This document shows positions 36,911-50,677 of a stretch of 64,000 bases of DNA, piece by piece (within the stretch, counting starts at the first letter, position 1; each line of letters starts with the position of its first letter). Source of the stretch: Montifringilla adamsi (taxonomy: Eukaryota > Chordata > Aves > Passeriformes > Passeridae); contig JAGGNK010015447.1 in NCBI GenBank assembly GCA_017590115.1, positions 1,612,001 to 1,676,000 of the forward strand, written 5' to 3'. The notes beneath the pieces were generated by a model. That model did not search any database. It was not told the DNA's origin and saw only the letters and a program-made list of their open reading frames with translations. Position numbers and translations under genes: made by a program.

Positions 36911-39900
36911 CCTATAAGGCCACGAATGCCACTTCTGAAATGAATTTGTGCCACATCTTCGCCTTTTGCTTGTTGGAGAAGTTGGAGGATATTCCGTGAT
37001 TGAGGTTTCATGCATGTTAATGTGTACTGCTGGCTGGTGCGTCCAGCTGGCTCCCTTATTTGTTCATTGCTATTTTCAAAAGAGATAAGATCTGGGAAGA
37101 TGGTGCTGTTGTGTTCTTCCTCCCCTCTGCCCACGCAGAATAGGAAAGTACATGGAAACTGATAAGTGGACCTTCACCCTGTAATTATAATATGAGCATT
37201 TCTCAATCATTTTTCATCCTAGCTGCATGTGGCAAACATTGCCACCTGTTCCAGTACCTTTATCAAGTCTTTCAGATGCACTTGTGAGCTTTCAGCTCTT
37301 GAAAATATGCAGAATAATGGTTGGACAACTTAGAATTACTGGATCCCCATCTCTTACTGTTTTGATTTGATTTGATTTGATTTAACCAGAGTTTCAGTAG
37401 TGCTTTGGGTGGTGCTAGTCCTGACTTGGTCCTGCCTGTGAGTGTGAGTGATGATGCCTTCTCTAGGGTGTACATGTGTGTGTATGCTTGTGGGGTGTGA
37501 TGCTGTTCCACTCTGCAGTACACACTCGGAGGAGAATGTGATTCTGCCATTCCTTACTCGATTTCTGTTAAATGATTATAACTTAGCTTTTAGGTACTAT
37601 GTCTATCCATCAAAGGCCTCTCTCACCCATAAAGAACACGCTGTGTGAATTTGCTTGAACATTCAGTGCTCTTATTAGAGCTGTCCCGTTTGCATACATG
37701 AATTCTCTCCCTTCAGTTGATTCCCACATTGCTGTGACTGGAAGTTCCTTCTATATATGACCAGTCTAGGTTCATACCACTGAGGTGATGCTTGTTCACA
37801 TCCCATTTCTGTTTGCTGGATAAAAGCACCAGAGAAGTTCAGACAGGAATGTTGAGTCGATTATTAGTCCATTTGTGGTAGTTTCTAAGTTGATGTTGAT
37901 TTGACTGCCCTGTGGAACTTGTACCAGGATACAAATGGGTAAATGTCAAATAGCTAACTCTGACAGCAGTATTATTTTGAACTCAAAGTTTGTTTAAATG
38001 TGTCCCTTTGCATTAGAGGTAGTTGTATTGAACAAGTTTTGGCTTATAGATACATTAAGTATTTTCACTGATGGTCTGACCCCTTTGATAATTAAACTTA
38101 CTTATATGTTATACATAAAATATTTGAACTTGCATTTTTTGGTAAACTTTTGCATGCTCTTTAGAAATATTCCACAGATCTCTAAGGGCTTAGTGTAGGT
38201 AAAAACCAACAATGCCACGTAAAACCCATCATTAGTATAATGGAATTATTACTGTTGCACTGATAGACCTCTCAAAATCCAGTGCAGCTCTGAAAGGTCC
38301 AGTTCACTTCTCACTTTCACCACTGTCAGTCAGGAATTACTCTGTGCAGTCCATGGTCTTAAAATACCAAACAGCTGGTAATAAAAGCAAGATGTTGGAT
38401 GTCTACTATTTATTTACTTCATTTAACATTCCTTACAAAGTGTGTCTAATAAAAATAAAGTTACCTTATAAAGGGGAAGGAAAAGACTTACCATTTTTGT
38501 TTGGAATCCTCAAGCTTTTCAGGAAAATGCAACTCATAATTTCACCAAAAGATGTGACGACTGTGTAAATACAAATAAATTTTGTGGCATGCACAGCGTG
38601 ACTACATTCTTAATGCTAAAGTTATGACTATTCTTTAGTCAGTAATGTCAAAGCTAGAGGTACATAACATGTAATTAACCTGTAACTCTGTCATATCATA
38701 CGACTAAGTATAATCCTGTAGCATACTTCACGGAACACATTAAATGTGTTACACCAATCCCCATTTTCTTACTCTAGTAAAATTCCTATTGTAGCCTAAT
38801 TTGATTTTTCCTAAGCAGATGTATATATGGTCGTAGTTCAGCTAATGATGTTATCTTCTGTTGCATGGCTAGAATGACATCAGAGCTTTCAGCTCTATGG
38901 TCTGTGAGATCTAAACTAATAGACATGATCTAGAATAACATTTCAGTCTGTGGTGCAGTACTCCAGAACACCAATATAACTCACAGCATTCAAATGTTCT
39001 TTCCAGAGTATCAGACAGTGGCAAAAAGCTCTTCAATTGAGAAATGGCAACTTCAGTTATCCAAGTAAACTGATGTATATACATCCTTCTTAAATTACCT
39101 AGCTATTTTATATATTAACTGTGGATTATAGTTATTTATTTCTCAACTTGCTCTTTTCCTTATGTTTTGTTGTCTCATTTTACGTATCCTTCTTTCATGT
39201 TATTTCCTGGAGTTTTAGAAGCTCAAAAAATAGCTGTTTTTTTTGTGTGTGTGTGTCTTTTAAAAATATGCTCTTAAACATTAATTTCTTTTTTTTTTTT
39301 TTTTTAATCCTGAGTTAAGGCATTTCCCTTCATTCTAATGATTCTTCAGTAAAAATTTTTAAGTCCCTCCTCCTTTCCATATCTATTATAGTAGCAATGA
39401 CAGCACCTTAAATTGTAGTACTTTTTGGAGGCTGTCAGTCTAGCCTTAGTTTAAATATATAGAGACGCTGTTAGTCTGTGAAAAGCTTCAAGTACAGCCA
39501 AGTTATGATGAAAGGAGAACTTTCATACCAAGTTTTAATAGATTTATTAACTTCAAGTTTGGTGCAATGCCCAGGAAGCCATCATGCCATTCTATTGATT
39601 GGGTCTAATCTGTGTACAGAACTCCCACCCGATAAACTGAAGAAATAATCAATGTGAAACAAATTGATGATATTCTGTCCTCAGTTACAATGGGGGTATA
39701 AATAGAATAAATTCATTGGTGTGAGAATGTGCTTCCTTACTGCTGACTGTTGGAGCACATCTGAAAGGAGCCTGCAGTAGAAAACTCATTCTTAACAATT
39801 GCATGTATGTGTGTGTAATTTGGAGGGGTTTTATTTGCTTCTTGTAACAATTTGATGTGCAAGAAAATGTCATAGGGCATTGTTCATTAAAAAATATTAG

Positions 39901-42900
39901 GAAAGTGTTTCATAATCTACTCAAAAGTCACGTCCTGGCATTTTTTGTATCCATTTTATTCATGTGAGTGGCTGAATGGGCCACATTTATTTGCAGGCTC
40001 TACTCTTTCTTCTCCTTCTGCAGCTCTAAAATACCAAAATGCAGCTGTGATCCTACTGTGTAATGGTGTGAGCAGAGAGGTCATTCAGGACAATTCAGTA
40101 TTGCCTATTTTTTATGGATGTGGCTTTGTAGCTACTCTTCAATGTCTTGCTGAGGTTAGGTTAGAAAAACCCAGCAAACAAGAGCCTATCAAGGTAAGGC
40201 TTGTAGGGTCAAGTGCTGCCTTTTTTTGGGCCAAGCTCTTATAGTGGGAAAAAATGGACAAGCTTTATATATGTGAGCCTTTTCTCAAGTAATTTATGGA
40301 AAGCATCATATCTATGAGAGCAGTAGGCCTTGCTGCTGTGGAGCGAGCTGCAGGGTGTTTGTGGATTGGTAGTAAACAAGATTCTTTGGCTGAACTTCCG
40401 GCAGAAGGAACTAGAGCAGCAATAAAATTGTGTTGCTCACTAAACATGCAAGAGTTAGACAAATATGTCAGTGAAGTTACAGGGTGAGGGTGAATGGATT
40501 GGACTTCACAAATAAGCATGTCTGTATGAACTGAGATGTTTTTGGTTCCTTCAGAAATAATATCTATATGTAAGGAATGTTCAGGCTCCCTAATGAACAA
40601 AAACTTAGAAGTTTTTACACAGAGATTTTTTTAGAGTACACCTAGTTAAAATTATGTTCATTTGCAAGCTCAGAACTCTTGAAGGAAGAAAACTCCTCTG
40701 TTAACTGGAAACACTCTCAGATCTATTGTCAGGTACCTTAGAGACACTTGAGTGAATTTGAACCAAACACTTGTTTCACTTTTGCTAGTGAAAAAGAGAA
40801 ATAACCCCACTGAAATTAATGGAATCCCATCAATGAAAGTGAGGATAAACTAGTTTGCTGTGCTTATAAAAAAGTAGAAAACAATGTATTTCTTTTTATA
40901 TGTATTTTTAAATTTATTGTAAAAGTAAAACTGATCTCTTAAAAAGTGAATTTGTTTTTATCATACTCAGTTCTCAAAGTTTTTTGCGCAAAATACATTT
41001 CAAAACACTGCAGTGATTTTTCAGTAGTGTACCCTTGCTAATATTCCAAGAAAACAAGTGCTGCCATGTGTGAACATTAGTGGCATATTTCCAAACACGG
41101 GTTTTTATAGCTCTACACAAAGCCCAGGCTGCTGGGTTTGAGTGACATCTCCCATCTCCAGAGTGAGGATGGATTTGTAGCATAATGCATTGAAGGCAGG
41201 CATGGCACTGAACTTGAACATGGCACTGAGGTGCACCCAGTGATTGACTGGAACTTGATTATCACCTCTGGGGAGTGTAGAAGTGCTGCTGGCACACAGT
41301 TCTTTTCCCTTGGCTTGAAGTTTCAGTTTGTGTATTAAACACTGTACTTTTGCTGTACTTCCTGCAAGCAAAACACATTTTTCAGATGGGCATCCAAGGT
41401 GCTTAGACTCAGAAGAGTCTTGGCAAAGGCCTCTAAAAGGGCCATGTACCTTTCTAGAGAAACTGATTTTGATTGCAGAGAGTTTAGACTAAAAAATAAG
41501 AAAGTTATGGCCCTCATGCAGAACAGGCACAGCAAAGGAATAGTTTCTTCTGGAAAAAATAAAAAATCCTGCTAGCTCCAGCTAGGCTTTTCAAAACACA
41601 TGTTGTCTGAAGTGTTGCTGATGCATGGGCTCTCTCTAGGGGTACAAGGGGGTGCCCTGAAGGCTCATGGCTGAGCTGAATGGATGAACTGGCCTTGGTA
41701 GCAGAAAATGTCTCCCTACATTGACAGAGATTGAGCTCGCACAGCAATGCCAGCCTTCCACCTGGACATAATTAATTTGAGAGGTTTACGTGTAGTGCTT
41801 CATAGATGTGCCTACAAAGCCAAAAAGTCTCAGAGGGCTGCCTGGTGGAGTAAAGTTTTAAAGGAAGGGCCTGAGCTTATTGTGACTAGAGATGCTCCCT
41901 CCAACTTACATAAGGCTTTCTGCTGATGCATGTAGCCACACTGAGATTTTGCTGACTCTGGAAGCAAGACTAACAGAAGAAATGTGTACAGTCTCATACA
42001 ATTCTAGTCTGTATTGTTGCTGGCAAAAGGAGGGACAGTCACATCATAGGAAATGGGAATGACATTGTGTTCAGGAATTAGCTGTAAAGGGTGATGTTTT
42101 CTGCCTTTCTAGCAATCCATTCAGGTAGACAGAACCAGAAAGCCTTGCAGGTCTGTTTCTTCCTCTTGTTTAACATAAGAATGCAAAAGGCATATTCTTA
42201 CACATCAAAGAGAGATGAAAGGTATTTGCTATTTATATATATTTTTTGCCAGCAGAAGAAATAAAAGGTTTCCAAAAAATGAAGGACCAGGGGAGAAAAA
42301 ACCACAACCTACCTCCAAACTCAAAAAATCTCTGGGATTGGCTGCTTCCATTTCTTCAGAGTGAGCTCAGATCACTTTTTCCAGCTAAGTACTAAGAGGA
42401 AAGGAGAAGTGAAAGGTTTTTCTAATGTCTGCCCTAACTTCTGTAATTAATAGAAGTCATAATTTACTGGTTACTCAGCTGAATTATATGCTAGCAAGAG
42501 CAACATAACATTAGTAACTTGGGAGGAGCAAGGAAGAGTTTGTACTTGGGTAAATGTTTGTCTACCAGCAAGAAACATTCGAGTCACCAAAACAAAAAAG
42601 TCAGTCGCTCATACCAGGCAGCCAGGTGGCAGCTTTTATCTCTTTGGTTTTTTGTCAAATAGCAAGATGAATTAAGGGGTGGTTGATCTCGTTAGGTGTC
42701 TGGGGCTTTGGATGTGTTGTGTCCCAATGTTTATATTAGTTCTGTCTAGTCATTTTATAAAACTTTGTTTATCTGTCAGGAAGAACAAGGCAGCATTTTA
42801 CACACGTGGTGCTAGCTCTACAACTGCATCAAATGGCAGAATAATCAGGCATTTGGGAGTAACTGCCTAGTTAGTTGTGCCAGCTTTGTGACAGACAAAA

Positions 42901-43250
42901 CCACCAGAGTTCTGAGCAAATGGAAGCATATAAAATTCAGAAAGATTATTTTTTTTTCTTATGTTACTCCCATCTTCACCTGGGCACTGGTCCCCAGCAG
43001 CATCATTCTCACACATGAGAGTCTGGCCCAGATGTGATAGATTTAAGAGACTGAGTGGATAGTCATTAAGGATAAACTGAACAATCATGAGAAATGTGTT
43101 CTCTTACAGTAGCAAATTTTTGTTGCTATTTCTGTGTTGTTTAGGATAGAAAGACAGAAAAACAGTTACTGCATTCTTGGTTGGTTTAGAGGATTATGCC
43201 ATTACCTGGTAAACGTGTTTTGTTTTGTTTGTTTGTTTTTTTTTCCCTAG
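36911..43250. other. Presumed first intron of C12orf75
   Basis: About 6.3 kb of AT-rich DNA between the CpG island and the 25-nt exon. It holds the TTTGA microsatellite and a T run at about 39288-39306. No coding exon was recognised; the missing first coding exon could in principle lie here, but none with the expected sequence was found. Confidence 0.5.
37361..37383. repeat. TTTGA pentanucleotide microsatellite
   Basis: Four perfect TTTGA units followed by a partial unit. Confidence 0.9.
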
Positions 43251-43275
43251 GTGCTACAGGGACTACTAAAGATGT
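43251..43275 (+). CDS. C12orf75: C12orf75 exon 2, a 25-nt microexon
   Basis: A very small exon after a T-rich tract and CCCTAG acceptor, ending at GTAAGT. With a G carried from exon 1 it reads G-A-T-G-T-T-K-D and two bases of V, matching the GPAGAAKDV region of the mammalian protein. The preceding exon must end one base into a codon. Confidence 0.83.
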
Positions 43276-46200
43276 GTAAGTACTTACTCTCCTCTACTAC
43301 TTAAAATATATAACCCTGGACATATTTTCAGTCATACTAGCCTTATACTAGATTCAGTCATACATGATTCATCTGGCTTCTAAAAGATAATCAACACAAC
43401 CAGATATTTACTGTCTTTAGTGACAGCTTTCATCTCCACAAAACAACTCCATGTCTTGTTTACTTTTCTAGAAATTTATTTGCTTGTTATTTCTCTAACA
43501 GAAATTTCTTTTCTCTGCTTCTGTTGAGACAGTTTTCTAGAAGAGCTGGTTATGTTACTTCAGACTGCTTTTCCCCATCATACGCCAATGCACCTTTTTC
43601 CAAAGGCCATGTAATTGTATGATGCCAGCACATAAATTTCCACCAGGCCCACTGAAGATTTAGAAAGCCACTGAGACAAATTGCCCCTCTTTCCATGAGA
43701 CCCACTAACCCATCCAACTTCCTTTTCAAAGTACCCACCTTCTCTAGCTATTCTCTGCATTAAAGATAGTATCTATTTGTTTGACACAGGGTAGCAGAGG
43801 GCAGCCCTACCCATCCTGTTTTTCTCTAAATGCACAAGGTCTTTTTTAGGGCTATACTTACTTGCTGATACAGGAATGCACAGGAACAGCTTAATTCAGC
43901 TGTATTTTTCTACCAAAGAAAACCATAAAGAGCTCCTCCTGAGGTGTTGCCTTCTCCTATTTCATGTAACTGGTATTTGCCACTAGAGTTTGCTACTGAG
44001 AGACCTGGGAAAGATTATTATGTTGTGCAATAGGAACATCCTTTGGTTTTATTTACTTCACTTAGAATAACTCCTCTAATTAGATGGAGGAATCCTGGTG
44101 TAGAAATGAGGGCAGTCAAGCCAGATAAACAAGTGGAGGCAAGAGCTTAACAAGAGGCTTGTCCTTGCTATTACAGAGCGAGGACAAGAGAACTAACAAC
44201 AGGTATCACTTGGCTGATCAACACTGTTGCCACAGATAGTCTTGAGATCTGTCTTACCTCTGTAGTCTGTTTTCTGGGCTTGCAGTGCCAGACAATAAAT
44301 AAATTACAGAAGGCAATCTTATAAGGAACCTCTTCTTGATGCAGCCTGCAGCATCACTGCCCTCAGTACTCCTGTATTTACAAACCCACTGGTTTAATTT
44401 ACAGCAGGGTGTTATTTAGTGTTCAATAAATCTATTGTTAGATGATTTAAGAACTGACTTAGAACTGCATCTTTCTTTTTGCTCATGAGTAGTTTTAAAT
44501 TTCAAAATCTCATGCACTGTTGAATTAAGAATGTTGTAGGCATGTTCCTATGCTTAAAGGTATGGAAATGTGTAGAACTGTGTGTATATATAGAACAGTA
44601 TTTAACTGTGTGTAAGCATTTTTAGAGCCTGGCTGCAGGAGTTAAAACAGGAACATCCTACTTATTAGTGTGAGTTCATCTGTCATGTTTCAAAATAGTA
44701 TCAAGATAACTTAGAAAAAAAATTAATTACTAGTGCAGTCTTCAACAAAGTGAAAGGGTCAATCCTGGAGCTATTACTCATTCAGATTAAGGATAGTGGA
44801 GCCAGCCAAACAACCCATATGAGTAATAGCATGGTTGAACCTTCTCATCAGATGTTAGAAACACACACCTACTAAAGAGGAAAGGCAGTGATCACCCAAA
44901 AGCCCTAATCAGGCATTCTAATACTTAACAGAAGATTTTTATGAAGGAAATAAATTATCAGAAAAATTATTTTCATTTCATAGAAATGAAAAAAGCAGAT
45001 TTATAGTAACTAATATTATAGATCCACAAAACCTTTTTACACTTTTTTGCTTTCATCAGTTAAATCTTCTCTTTAAATAACACTTTTTTTTTTCTTTTGC
45101 TCTCAAATTTCAGTCATATCAGTTTTGATCCAGAAAAACATTTAGGTGTGTCCATCCTTACATGCTTTTTGATACCAAATCTGGTACCAAATCTCACATT
45201 ATTCTAATGTGAGGCTTCTCATTTCTTGACTGTGACTCATTGCCAAAGCATCATGTCTCCTGTAGCGCGCAGCCAAATGGAAGGGGACAGGGCTGGATCC
45301 TGGTCTGAGCCTGAGAAGCTGTTTTGCCCTCCTGGAGTTTCTCCACCAATAGGATAGGGGTGATGATATGATCTTCCTCTGAAAGGACTCTTCCTCTCTG
45401 AGGGCTGTGTGGTGACAAGGACACCCGCTCTGAGAACGTGTGTGCCCTCTGTGCTCCAACCCAGAATCTGCCAGACAGCTTCAGCCCATGTTCCTGCCCC
45501 ACTAATAAAGAAACATTCATCACTGCTAATTGGGAAAGCCTAGCTGTAGGAGAAGTAAAAGATACACTAGAAAGTAAGGCAATGCCTGTGGTATTCAGTT
45601 ATTCAGTGCGTAGCTGAGTCTGTGTGAGGATTAGTTACAGTAGGAAGGAAAGGATACAACAGTTCAAGCCTGTTTCAAAATATTGAGAGGAAATGCATCA
45701 AATACAAATTAAAGGCCCTTGTTCCCAAGAAACACCAAGAATCTGAGGAGTAGTTGTCTGTCACTTGTTCAAAGTTCAATGAATCATTTCTGGTGGGACT
45801 ACTGAGCACAGCTAGAAAGAGTTTCTATAATGCTCGGCACAAACACAGCCATAAAAGCTGAGCTAAGAAAAATGTGGATGGAAAGAATTGATGTGAATGC
45901 CTGCCATCTGACATTTGAAATATGTGAGAAATGGTAGCTTCTTTTACAATAAATTGACATAGGACTGATGGATGTAAAAGCTGACAGATGAACAAAGTGT
46001 GTTTTTCAGACTTTGGGTGACAGGAAGTCTCTTGGGACAGACAAAACCTTACCAAAAGAAACACTCATTCAGCTGTAAATAGAATGCCATTTTGTGGATT
46101 TGCTGTTAAATCTGCCCATTAGCTCCAGGACTCTGCCCGTGCTACCTGCTGAAAACCATGCTGTCGGTTCCTCTGCCGATGTCAACAGCATCTGAGGCAA

Positions 46201-49200
46201 CGACACAGCAGCCAGTCAGCACGAAGCTCCTTGAGGTGTTAAGTTCCTTTCTCTGTCTATTCCTGGTGCAGAAAAGCTTATCCTAGCTTGCTGTCCCTGG
46301 AGGACTGCTGGACTCCTTTGTCCATGTGAGCCCAGGAGATGTGGCAATGGGAGCACTGCCGAAACCAAAGGAGCTTCTCTCCAGTCTCACTCCCACGTGG
46401 TCGAGCGTTGCTGTTGTGGCTTTACTCCCTGGAGCCACCTGTGTTCACCCAGCCTGGGCACAGGAGCAGCACCTGCCTTAGTGGCTCAGCAGACACTAAA
46501 CATGCAAAATTATTGGGCACCTTGCAAAAGGGTGAGCCATCGTGTGTGAAGGCAAGAGGTGTGTGAATATGTGTAGTAAATAAACTGGGCCAGCATTCCT
46601 TCCCGAGCCCCCAGAAAGGTCTGTAAAATGGCTTATTCCTTAAGTGCCATCATCCAAATTTTTCTTTCTTTTCCCTCTCACACTCCCATGTTACTCCTAT
46701 CTCTGCTCACTCCCTCTTTTCTGGCAGGGCTACAACAGTTTGCCCCTGGTCATTGCCCAGCCCAAGAGTTGTCGTCTGTGCAATCCCAGATTATTTTTGC
46801 TTTCATGCATTTGAAGAAAAAGGCATTGCAAAATTACTACTTTGATTTATAGCTAGTAAGAGGAAAAGAAGAAAGCAAAATGTTTTAAAACCCTCTTGTC
46901 TGCTTAATCATAGACCTGGATAATTTGTTTTGGTGAGAGAATTACAGTAATGGTCTGTGATGCCATATTACAAAACATTTCTGGAACAGAAGAAAATGGC
47001 CCTGTTTCCTACCAGGATATTTTTCCTTTTTTTTTTTTTAAAAAAAACCATTGACATTAATTTCCTGTTGGACAATATTGATTATTATTCTTACAACACC
47101 ATTTCAGAGGCTTCAAGCTGTGCCTGAAGTTGTTGGTGCTTTTAAAGGACTCTTTTCTCTGGACAATGGTTAATCTGGATTATAGAAAATGTTCCCAATT
47201 GTATGAGAAAATCAATCCTGTGACACTTTTGGTTGGTTCAACAGAAATTATTGTTTGTGATCTTTTGAGACCCAAAGTCCCTTTCCTTAAGTAGAATTTG
47301 CTTTACCCCCTAAAAATACATCTTCATTTCCACCCACTGATATACACAGGCTTTCCATTTTCTTCAAGAGAAACTGGCCCACACTGTGACAGAGCAGCTT
47401 CACAGTCCTCATGAAAAAATGTCTCTGCATTCTCTGTCAGTATGTGTGAAGACTGTAATATGACTTAGGTGACTACATGGGGTCACAGGAAAGGGGAAAT
47501 GCCTTCTGAAATGTCTCTGGTTCTTCCCGGAAGGGATGGCAGGAGGCCAGGGAATGAGGAGTTTATTGATCAGTCTTTCTTGAGTGGTAAGACGTAGACG
47601 AAGACAGCAGACGAGGAGTGCTATGTCCTGCATAAATATAATTTAGCAAAATTGCAGTATAATAAGATTTACTCCAAGCCTCAACTATTAAAAGGCCCTG
47701 TGTACCCTTACTCACTGTGGTGATGCAGAAAGGATAGTTGGTAATGTTCTGCCCCTTAGGAAGAAGGTAGATGTCAGAAAATTTCCAAGCTGTAGCAGTA
47801 TTTTTACAGCATTTTTTTCCCCTCCCAGGAGATTTAAGGGCATTTTCTTGCACTTAAGACTTCATCTTGCTATGAGCCCTCTGCTCTTCAGGCCAAAATC
47901 CCATTGACTTCAGGGCCCTGTAAGGGCATAGAGCCCCAGTAATTAAACAGCAGGCACATCAACATTTTAGAGTAAATAAATTGGTCAGAGACCCAGCTAA
48001 AGTGCAGCTGTTGCCCCATCCCTACCCGGTCATGGAAGTAGAGCTCAGAATCCGAATATTTAATCAAAGGAGTGTGAGTGATTTTTGTGATGACTGGTGT
48101 TGGGACACAGACTGAGACTGCAGCACAGGCATTGCACACTGAAGGAGTAAGAATAAATTCTTTGTACTTTTTTTATTACCTTTGCTTTAACCCCTGCTCC
48201 CTTTCAGCTACACTGAACAGTACATAGCTGGGAGGAATCAAAAGTCAGTGACTCTATTGAGCTGCAGACTGACCTGTGATTTTGCCCTAAAGTTAAAGGA
48301 GAAGTAATTTCCCATTTATATGGAATTAATAACAGCATTTGGTCTGCAAACAACAGGAATTGCAGTGCCTCATTTTATAGAGAGGCCCTGTAACAGCTTC
48401 TGGCTTCTGTAATAGCTGCTGTGAATGTTTTCTCTCTCCTCATCCTCACTCACATGCCAGCACAGACACCCAGTCCCTCTCTTTCCTCTTTTGGGGGAAT
48501 AGCAGTCCAGGCTTGTTCCTGTTACATGCAGAGCCTTAATGTTCCTTTCATGTGGGGAGTAGTGTGGAGACTCATTTAGGAATAGTGTTAATTCACGTGT
48601 TTCTGCTCCCAAATCTACTTTGAGATCTCACTGGTGGGGTCATAAAAATTAAGCTGCATCTTTTCTCAATCCTCTATTTCTTCTGTACCATATATTGGAA
48701 AATTGTCCCTTTTTTTTACCTGTGTGAGTACTTTGTTGATGGTGGACATCCTAATTTAAACTGTTGTCAGTAATAGTTCTTCCCTTGCTTCTGAATTTAC
48801 CCAGATGGACATAAAAGAAACAATCTGCTAACATGCTTTGTATATTTTGATCTTGCAGAGCAGAAGAATCCATATCAGACGATGACAAAAGGAGGTAGGT
48901 GCTTTGCTCAACCAGGGTTAGCTTTATTTGCAATAGGCTGCAGCAAGTTCTGCCACCAGTTCTTCATCCTTCCTTCCCTCCTCTTAACTCCCAGCAACAC
49001 CAACAAAGCGGAGGAAAAACAAAAAGAGAGGAGGAAATCTCACGCAGAGTCGGGTATTGATGAGTCCACCCAGCCTGTTATTGAGCTGGGGAGGTGGGAA
49101 CTTTGTGGCAAAAAGAGCAGATTATCTCACAGCTGTAGGTGGTGTGCTCTACAAGGGCTGCTGGCCTCTGCCTTCACACCAGCACTGCCACAGAAGGTGC

Positions 49201-50644
49201 CATTAGCGCTTGTGGGAGATCTCTGCTGGGCTGCAAGCCGAAGGAGGTATGAGTCTGTTATCAAGCAAATCAGAAATTGGCTCAGACCGCCAGGAACTGG
49301 AGGAGGTGTGATTAATTCAGCACCTAACAAGGCAGAGCAGTGTAAAGGGAGTCTCTGCAGGTAACCCCAGGCACAGTAGAGGCTTTCAGGACCAGTTTTT
49401 TACCTCCCTTCATCTATCCCTGCTTTTCATACAGGCTCTTTGGAGCCAAAAAGTATCCTCTGCAAGTCCGTGAAGGGGAGAGGGTTGGGCCATGAAAGTA
49501 CCTAAGACACTTGTGCTCCTTTTTACTAACAGTTTTCTCCAAGCGTGACCCTAAGCAGGGGCAGGCAGGTTGCATTTATTAATGAGGTCAAAGTGCTATT
49601 GAACTGGTGTGCATTGTTTGAAGTGTGGCGCTTTGGTGGTCCCAGTGTCAGATTAGCTCTGTCCTCAACTGGATATACTCAGAAGAAGCTGGGCAGGTGG
49701 GGTTTATTTAATTGTCACAAGACAGCCGGGATCTCGTGATAAACATCAGGAATTTGAGTGAAAAAGCTCCTTTCACAGGGAGAAGTGTCCCAGCTGAGCT
49801 CTGATGTGCCTGTGATTGTTTCTCCACCAGGAACTACGGCGGGGTGTATGTAGGCCTGCCGTCGGACGCGGCTGCCATGGCTCCCAGTCAGACGAAAGCG
49901 GCACCCAAAGGTACTGCCACGTCGTGGATTTATTTTCTCTTGCTTTCCAGGGATCATTTTGTCTAGTAGGATATGTGTCCTTTAAAAATCAATTATTATT
50001 TCAGACAGACTGGCTAGTCTGGAAGCCTCTTAAGGCTGTGGGGCTATTTATACTTGTCAAAGGGATTGTTCCCTTTTATTTAAAATTTAACACTTTTTTG
50101 CAGAAGGATCCTAGAGCAGATGCTGACAGTGTAGGTACATGGTCTTCTGAACATCTTCTCCACTCTCTGACTGCTCTGTGAATTCAAAGAAAACAAAACC
50201 CTGTTAGGACTAAGAGGCTGTGATAGATGCACTTGCAGAGCCCCAGCGCTATTTTTAGTTTTGAAGGTATTTACTTGCATTGTGGTGAATTCCAGTAATA
50301 ACAGTTAGTAAGTGCTTGCTTTCAGGTTTATTTCTGTTCTTAAATGAAACCCAGCAGAAACTGTTTCTTTTCCATGTTATATTTTTGACCAGTGGGAAAA
50401 AGCATTAGATTTATAGCTATTTAATTGACAAGTCATAAACATGTAATTATGAAATAATGTAATATTCTTTTGATTGAACACAAAAAAATGCTGCTGTCAC
50501 ATATGTACAGCACAGAGTTTAGTCACTGACTGGTGCTTTCAAAATTTGCTGCAAAACAAGAAAATGAAAACCACTAACACTTTTAACCAAAATAAAAGTA
50601 GCTGGTTTTGGAACAGTACTAACTAAACAAAATACATGTTTTGG

Positions 50645-50677
<33 letters not shown>

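Noticed and set aside
36250..37015. Open frames of 175-215 codons on both strands of the second CpG island
   Set aside because: Low-complexity proline, glycine and glutamate runs come from the GGA and GGGGCC repeats; no conserved protein was recognised.
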